In this document: piece by piece, positions 32,847-37,370 of the stretch
Position numbering within the stretch: position 1 is the first letter of the stretch
Layout of the letters: each line of letters begins with the position of its first letter
Assembly: GCA_013002995.1 (NCBI GenBank)
Contig: JABDLO010000098.1
Span: 1-37,370 of the forward strand
DNA from: Saprospiraceae bacterium
GTDB taxonomy: Bacteria > Bacteroidota > Bacteroidia > Chitinophagales > Saprospiraceae
Length of the DNA stretch: 37,370 bases
Direction of reading: 5' to 3'
The notes under the pieces: model-generated
Databases searched by the model: none
What the model was told of the DNA's origin: nothing
The model's input: the letters and a program-made list of their open reading frames with translations, nothing else
Position numbers and translations under genes: made by a program

Positions 32847-34175
32847 TCACCTTACCCGCAACCCCTGAAGAAACTCCCTGACCGAAGAAAACGACACCAC
32901 CTTATCGCTGAAATGAACAATGGCTTCCTTGATTTCCTGCTCGGTTGCTTGTAAGTGGTTGAGTACATTCATCAGGTGCATCTTCATGTGGCCTTGCTGG
33001 ATGCCGGTAGTTACGAGGGATCTGACAGCAGCAAAATTCTGAGCCAATCCCACTGTCGCTATGATCCGCATCAATTCTTCCGCTCCGGGATTACCTAATA
33101 ATTCGAGAGATCGCTTGGCAATGGGATGTAGCTTGGTCAATCCACCCACGGTTCCGATGGCAAGTGGAATATCCAACCAAAATCGGAATACCCCATCTTT
33201 TATCTCACAGTGACTGAGGCTCCTATATTGTCCATCCCTGGCAGCAAAGGTGTGGCCGCAGGATTCGATGGCACGAAAGTCATTACCCGTGGCCAATACA
33301 ACAGCATCTATTCCATTAAAGATTCCCTTATTATGCGTGGTTGCTCTGTAAGGATCAATATTAGCAATAGTGATGGCAGTTCTGAATTTTTCAGCGAAAG
33401 TCTCCGCATCAATGCCCCCTTTGAATTTACCCAATTCTTCTACTTTACATTCTACACTGGCTCTTACAAGACAGTCCGGGGTATAATTAGAAAGAATAGA
33501 CATGATGATCAACACATCCCGCTCGTCATCTGATAGATTGGGGTAATCCAGGAAAAATTGCTCCAGGCTAGAGGCAAATTGCTCTAAAACAGAGTTGATA
33601 AAATTGGCCCCCATGCTATCCACCGTCTCAAATTGAGCCCTGATCTGGAATAAGTGAGGTTCTTCATCAGTAAGGTCGATCAACTCAACCCCTGTGATGC
33701 CTCCTCCCCGGTTTTCCATGTTGACAGTAAGGGGCTTTGCATTTTCTATTAATACCTTTCTTATTTCAGGGAACAATCCATATAACTTACTGGTATTTCC
33801 TTCCCACTTAAAGTGGACCTGACCCACTTTTGTAGTACCAAGAATTTCTGTTTTAAATCCGCCTCGTGACATCCAGAACTTGGCGGCAGCGGATGCAGCG
33901 GCAACCACAGAACTCTCTTCAATTACCATGGGTACACAGTAGGTCTTCCCGTCAATGACAAAATTAGGTGCCAGTCCATAAGGCATCGGGAAGTTACTGA
34001 TCGTATTTTCAGAAAAACCATCCAGGATCTGCTGTTGGTCTTCATCATGATGCCAGTAGCTGATCAAGTCCTTCATGACATGCTCTGGGTCTTTAAAGAA
34101 GTTCTCCACTACCCATTTTATCTTGCCCCTCTTGGAGAGCTTACTGAACCCACTTATTGTCTTTTCATTTTGCAT
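32847..34175 (-). CDS. mvaA: Hydroxymethylglutaryl-CoA reductase, class II
   Basis: The enzyme interconverts HMG-CoA and mevalonate, the key step of the mevalonate route to isoprenoids. From the ATG at 34175 it has 442 aa (a GTG at 34181 would add two residues). Motifs: IEESSVVAAAS starting near 85, with catalytic Glu86 or Glu87; DSMGANFIN (186-194); the lysine in THNKGIFNG; the aspartate region near GNDFRAIESCGHTFAARDG; and the C-terminal GHMKMHL with the catalytic His. These place it in class II (bacterial), where direction and cofactor vary; the neighbouring isomerase argues for biosynthesis. It begins 12 bp after the isomerase stop, so the two form an operon. Confidence 0.94.
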   Translation of the reverse strand: MQNEKTISGFSKLSKRGKIKWVVENFFKDPEHVMKDLISYWHHDEDQQQILDGFSENTISNFPMPYGLAPNFVIDGKTYCVPMVIEESSVVAAASAAAKFWMSRGGFKTEILGTTKVGQVHFKWEGNTSKLYGLFPEIRKVLIENAKPLTVNMENRGGGITGVELIDLTDEEPHLFQIRAQFETVDSMGANFINSVLEQFASSLEQFFLDYPNLSDDERDVLIIMSILSNYTPDCLVRASVECKVEELGKFKGGIDAETFAEKFRTAITIANIDPYRATTHNKGIFNGIDAVVLATGNDFRAIESCGHTFAARDGQYRSLSHCEIKDGVFRFWLDIPLAIGTVGGLTKLHPIAKRSLELLGNPGAEELMRIIATVGLAQNFAAVRSLVTTGIQQGHMKMHLMNVLNHLQATEQEIKEAIVHFSDKVVSFSSVREFLQGLRVR

Positions 34176-34187
34176 TGTCACAGCATT

Positions 34188-35240
34188 TTACGGTTGTTGG
34201 GGTTTTCTTGCTTTAAGGAATGCATAGGCCATCTTCAGTCCGCTGATCTGCCCTTCAATATATTTTTCCAATGGTTCATATCCTTCACGAGCATGCTTCA
34301 GAAAAGCTGATGCTTGTCCATAAACCGCCGGCAAAGATAATGAGTCCAGACAATAATATCCATCCAGGTAATTTCTGATGCCTCCTGAAACAATAATCTC
34401 ATGGCATTGCCGCTCATTGCCTAGTTCCTTTACACCTTGATTTACCATCTGTACCATATCACCTGCTGAGTGCCCTACTCTGACAAGTGGTCCCAATGCT
34501 TCTGCTCTTGACTCATCAGACCTCAGCAATTCTAACTTACTGAAATTGGTCCCTCCATGAGCAGCAAAATCAATGGCTTGAACAGGTAGTTTCATAAGTG
34601 CCTTTATACTTTCAGGTCCCATTCCCTGTCCTACTTCTTTTACGATGATTGGTTTGTTCAGGTGGTCCAATACCTTCTTTATCACATCCAACGGTGACTC
34701 CATGTAGCTATCACCCTCAGGTTGCAACCACTCCTGAAGTGGATTAACGTGAATGATCAAGCCGTCAGCAGATAGTTTATCAACCAGTTCCTTAATTTTC
34801 AGATATGCTCCTTTAGCCACTAATTCTGCAACCTGAGCAATTCCAAGATTGGCATATAATGGCTGGTCGCCAATAAGGTGTCGCACATCAAAGTCTGTCA
34901 ATGTTTCATTACTGTATAATAACGATCTGCACGATCCCAATCCCATCCCCATACCAAATTGCTTACATGCCCTTGCCAGGTTAAAGTTGATGGTTCTGGC
35001 AAGAGCCGTTCCTCCTGTCATACTCGACACCCATACAGGTATCTTGAAGGTGTGACCAAGAAGTGCAGTGGAAGGAATGGCATCCTCACCGGGATGACCT
35101 GATAGCATGGGCTCATAGTAAAATCGATGATCGATGTCATCAGCTTGTGTTTGTGATTTAAATGCAAGCTCGATATGATCCTTCTTCCTTTCCTCAGAAG
35201 TAGGATCCTGAATTTCGATTTTACTGCCTTTTTCCTCCAT
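34188..35240 (-). CDS. fni: Type 2 isopentenyl-diphosphate delta-isomerase
   Basis: FMN-dependent enzyme converting isopentenyl to dimethylallyl diphosphate, needed when isoprenoids come from mevalonate. 350 aa with the family blocks: PVWVSSMTGGT near 75, the GMGMGLGSCR loop, IIHVNPLQEWLQPEGD, PIIVKEVGQGM, DFAAHGGTNF and the phosphate-binding VSGGIRNYLDG. No signal peptide. ATG at 35240; a TAACTTTG box lies 12 bases upstream on the minus strand. First gene of the operon with HMG-CoA reductase. The kinases and decarboxylase of the pathway are not in this window. Confidence 0.95.
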   Translation of the reverse strand: MEEKGSKIEIQDPTSEERKKDHIELAFKSQTQADDIDHRFYYEPMLSGHPGEDAIPSTALLGHTFKIPVWVSSMTGGTALARTINFNLARACKQFGMGMGLGSCRSLLYSNETLTDFDVRHLIGDQPLYANLGIAQVAELVAKGAYLKIKELVDKLSADGLIIHVNPLQEWLQPEGDSYMESPLDVIKKVLDHLNKPIIVKEVGQGMGPESIKALMKLPVQAIDFAAHGGTNFSKLELLRSDESRAEALGPLVRVGHSAGDMVQMVNQGVKELGNERQCHEIIVSGGIRNYLDGYYCLDSLSLPAVYGQASAFLKHAREGYEPLEKYIEGQISGLKMAYAFLKARKPQQP

Positions 35241-35252
35241 GATGTGCTTCTA

Positions 35253-35260
35253 CAAAGTTA
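35253..35260 (-). promoter_or_regulatory. Candidate -7 box for the isomerase-mvaA operon
   Basis: Minus-strand TAACTTTG fits TAnnTTTG. The predicted leader would be only a few bases. A TTTGG lies upstream, but with too short a spacing to be a normal -33 element. Confidence 0.35.
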
Positions 35261-35495
35261 AGATTAGTGTCCAAATTTTACATTTCATGCACAACTTAGA
35301 CTAAAAATGGTGACCAGAAGTAACTTATTTAGTCATCAATATGTAGGAACAATTATACTTTTATAATGTTTGTACCGTTTGATGTACTATATTTATGGCA
35401 GGAAATTTGTCGTAAGTGTAGAGATCAATCCCCTTAGTATTATTATTTGACGCACCACTACTTCTTTATTATTTAATCTTTAAATCTGAATTTAA

Positions 35496-36626
35496 ATGAT
35501 CAGAATTTCTTTGATTGTAATGATGGTGTGTATGGGATTATCCACTGTACATTCACAAGCATCAAGTAACGAGGCCTATGGATACTTTAATGATGCCATT
35601 AGCCACTTTAAAAGTAGGGACTTTCAGGCTGCCATCATATCCTATTCACAAGCCATCGACGTTGACCCATCATACATAAAGGCGTATTACAATAGAGCCA
35701 ACGCCAAGTTGAACATTAAAGACTATCCCGGTGCAATCAGAGATTTTAAGAAAGTAATACAATTAGATCCTGAATTTGCAAAAGCTTACCTATATAAGGG
35801 ATACGCTGAAATGCAACAGAAAAAATATGACCTCGCAACACGTTCATTTACACAAGCTGTCAATAAGGACCCTGGTCTCGATAAAGCTTATCTGAATAGA
35901 GGCACGATCTACATGAAACAAAAAAAATATGCCAAGGCTGTGAGTGATCTGAGCATTGCCCTGGATACCAATCCAGATAATGCTGTCGCATACTATAATA
36001 GAGGACTTTGTAACACCAGACTCGATCAATACCATGATGCCATTAACGATTATTCTATGGCTCTGGAATTAAAACCAGATATGGTCGGAGCATTTTCTGT
36101 AAGGGGAAAAGCATTCTTGAAAATTGAAAAATACGGAGAAGCCATTTCCGATTTTAATGCCGCGATCAAGATGAAACCCCGTGTTGCAGAATTCTACTAT
36201 TATCGTGGTTATGCAAAGATGGCCTTAGAAAATGTCAAAGGTGCCCATGATGATTTTACCACTTCCCTCGAAATTGATCCTTCTTACAAAAATGCCCTGA
36301 TCAATAGAGCCATTGCCAGCATCGAACTGGGAAAAAACAACGATGCCATTGTTGATTACTCTAAGCTGATCAAACTTTATCCTGAAAAGCACGCTTATTA
36401 CATCAATCGGGGCATTGCTTTCTTAAAGGAATCAGAATATGAAATGGCAGTAAAGGATTTCAATAAAGCCCTGAAGAAAAATGACAAGGTCCCTCAGGCT
36501 TATTTTAATAGAGCCAATGCATTCACAAAGCTTGACATGTATGACAAGGCTTGCAGGGATATGAGAAAAGCGGCTGAGCTGGGATACGACCAGGCATTTG
36601 ACCACATCAGGAATCTGTGTCAGTAA
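35496..36626 (+). CDS. Exported TPR repeat protein
   Basis: 376 aa. A signal peptide (MIRISLIVMMVCMGLSTVHS then QA) is followed by about ten tetratricopeptide repeats of 34 residues filling the rest of the chain, each with the pattern A-Y-x-N-R-G and D-x-x-x-A-I-x-D-Y or -F, for example AYYNRANAKLNIKDYPGAI and AYLNRGTIYMKQKKYAKAV. TPR arrays are protein-binding scaffolds; periplasmic ones in Bacteroidota often help assemble surface machinery, but no partner is apparent here. ATG at 35496, preceded by a 255 bp gap. The gene ends in front of an inverted-repeat hairpin region shared with the convergent LpxH-like gene. Confidence 0.88.
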   Translation: MIRISLIVMMVCMGLSTVHSQASSNEAYGYFNDAISHFKSRDFQAAIISYSQAIDVDPSYIKAYYNRANAKLNIKDYPGAIRDFKKVIQLDPEFAKAYLYKGYAEMQQKKYDLATRSFTQAVNKDPGLDKAYLNRGTIYMKQKKYAKAVSDLSIALDTNPDNAVAYYNRGLCNTRLDQYHDAINDYSMALELKPDMVGAFSVRGKAFLKIEKYGEAISDFNAAIKMKPRVAEFYYYRGYAKMALENVKGAHDDFTTSLEIDPSYKNALINRAIASIELGKNNDAIVDYSKLIKLYPEKHAYYINRGIAFLKESEYEMAVKDFNKALKKNDKVPQAYFNRANAFTKLDMYDKACRDMRKAAELGYDQAFDHIRNLCQ

Positions 36627-36637
36627 GGGCTTAAACA

Positions 36638-36744
36638 CGGGAGAGGTCAGGAGACCTTCCCTTGAAGTCAGAATTGAAAATCAAATAGATAAGTCAAGGG
36701 AAGGCCTGCTGCCTGAAATAAAATGAAGGTTGGACCTCTCCCGT
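36638..36744. repeat. Hairpin copy and long imperfect inverted repeat between convergent genes
   Basis: 36639-36661 is an AGGTC hairpin (GGGA type). Its flanks extend into CTTGA, and the reverse complement returns at 36694-36744 as TCAAGGGAAGGCCTGCTGCC then, after about 26 extra bases, GGACCTCTCCCGT. The whole could fold as one long stem with an internal bulge. It lies between the TPR and LpxH-like stop codons, so it may act as a terminator for both, although no T tract is evident. Confidence 0.7.
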
Positions 36745-36784
36745 TTCTTGCGAAACTCCGCGCCGTACTCCTATTGCTCTGTGG

Positions 36785-37370
36785 TTAAACAGTTGCTGAT
36801 GGACTTGATTCTTCAAACGTTTTTAAGCTTGGAATTCCATCCTCTACTTCCAGATAGGTAAAGTATTTTAGCCAATCTCCGAGATTGTAATAGGTGGAAT
36901 GACCATTGGATAATTGATGCTCTATCGGCAAATGTCTGTGCCCAAATACGAAAAAGTCAATGTCTTTATTTTTAATGGTGGTTTCACAAAATTGGACCAG
37001 CCATTCTTTGTCAACACCTAAAAATGCATCTTCCACGTCGTGCGTGTGACGACTGCGTCCACTGACGTACTTCATTATCCTAATTCCCAAATTGGGATGA
37101 ATCCTGGCAAATAACCATTGGCATAATCGATTGGAGAAAATGCTCTTTATCATTTTATATCCATGATCTCCAGGTCCCAGTCCGTCGCCGTGCCCAATAA
37201 AAAATGTCTTACCATCAATTGCTCTTTGGATGGGTTGGCGATAAATGGGAATACCCATTTCTTGATCCAGGTATCTGAACATCCACATATCGTGGTTTCC
37301 TATAAAAAAGTAAATGGGAATGCCGATATCTCTCAATTCAGCAAGCTTGCCCAACAATCTGGTATAACCC
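36785..37370 (-). CDS. lpxH: UDP-2,3-diacylglucosamine diphosphatase-like (LpxH), cut by window edge
   Basis: Calcineurin-like phosphoesterase that removes UMP from UDP-diacylglucosamine in lipid A synthesis. The gene enters from beyond 37370, and the frame is open to the edge (the last visible residues read GYTRLLGKLAEL), so the N-terminal ~60 residues with the first metal motif are missing. Visible metal motifs are GNHD in FFIGNHDMWMF, GHGDGLGPGD, and GHRHLP near the C terminus. The middle segment with ARIHPNLGIRI and SRHTHD fits the Bacteroidota LpxH group. The TTG that could be taken as a start at 37357 is an internal leucine. Confidence 0.82.
   Translation of the reverse strand, partial: GYTRLLGKLAELRDIGIPIYFFIGNHDMWMFRYLDQEMGIPIYRQPIQRAIDGKTFFIGHGDGLGPGDHGYKMIKSIFSNRLCQWLFARIHPNLGIRIMKYVSGRSRHTHDVEDAFLGVDKEWLVQFCETTIKNKDIDFFVFGHRHLPIEHQLSNGHSTYYNLGDWLKYFTYLEVEDGIPSLKTFEESSPSATV

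Noticed and set aside
36785-37357. A complete 190-aa phosphoesterase starting at 37357
   Set aside because: The frame continues open to the window edge and the TTG at 37357 encodes an internal leucine; the protein lacks the first metal motif, so the gene is cut by the edge rather than short.

Overview
The window is a stretch of ordinary chromosome from a Bacteroidota bacterium, most likely of the Saprospiria type. The evidence is two exported proteins with C-terminal type IX secretion sorting domains (19382-20425, 22623-23408), scattered TAnnTTTG promoter boxes with little use of Shine-Dalgarno signals, family-typical small proteins (DUF2480, DUF4252, a DksA/TraR-like zinc-finger protein), a mevalonate-type isoprenoid pair, and moderately low GC. 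No rRNA, tRNA, CRISPR array, transposase or phage gene was seen. The placement below phylum level is inference.

Layout. 1-5039: a 7-bp tandem repeat at the window edge, then a small lipoprotein, uvrA and glyS on the minus strand. 5254-7537 (+): an AviRa-like rRNA methyltransferase, an NTF2-like protein and an exported SH3b protein. 7549-9004 (-): a sugar phosphate isomerase-like protein and a DksA/TraR-like protein. 9179-14824 (+): a small membrane-anchored protein, scpB with a coupled DUF2480 gene, a lytic transglycosylase and an M16 lipoprotein protease. 14885-16223 (-): a ferredoxin and its NADP reductase. 16438-20425 (+): an esterase lipoprotein, a YifB/ComM ATPase and a secreted double-PDZ protein. 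20484-22216 (-): a SorAB-like sulfite dehydrogenase. 22623-23408 (+): a DUF4252/T9SS protein. 23597-25173 (-): a tocopherol-cyclase-like protein coupled to a polysaccharide deacetylase. 25261-31023 (+): gltX, dnaX, a Crp/Fnr regulator and an LptF/LptG-type permease. 31672-35240 (-): a small outer-membrane barrel protein, class II HMG-CoA reductase and type 2 IPP isomerase. 35496-36626 (+): an exported TPR protein. 36785 to the window end (-): an LpxH-like hydrolase cut by the edge.

How the genes work together. Most units are housekeeping: DNA repair and replication (uvrA, dnaX, scpB), tRNA charging (glyS, gltX), envelope building (lytic transglycosylase, LptF/G, LpxH) and isoprenoid supply (HMG-CoA reductase plus isomerase as a minus-strand operon). 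Two electron-transfer pairs stand out: ferredoxin with ferredoxin reductase, and the periplasmic molybdenum sulfite dehydrogenase with its monoheme cytochrome.

The least ordinary content is non-coding. The intergenic spaces at 22217-22622, 31024-31671, 32227-32846 and 36627-36784 hold a mosaic of dispersed repeats. These include a small hairpin present in six copies whose stem shows compensatory changes, and a 96-98 bp element with inverted ends that appears to have inserted into another repeat module whose empty form is also present in the window. The dnaX gene carries a run of nine A exactly at the end of the clamp-loader domains; a -1 slip there meets a stop codon at once, predicting a short gamma-type product. 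All function calls rest on motif recognition from sequence; no searches were run.
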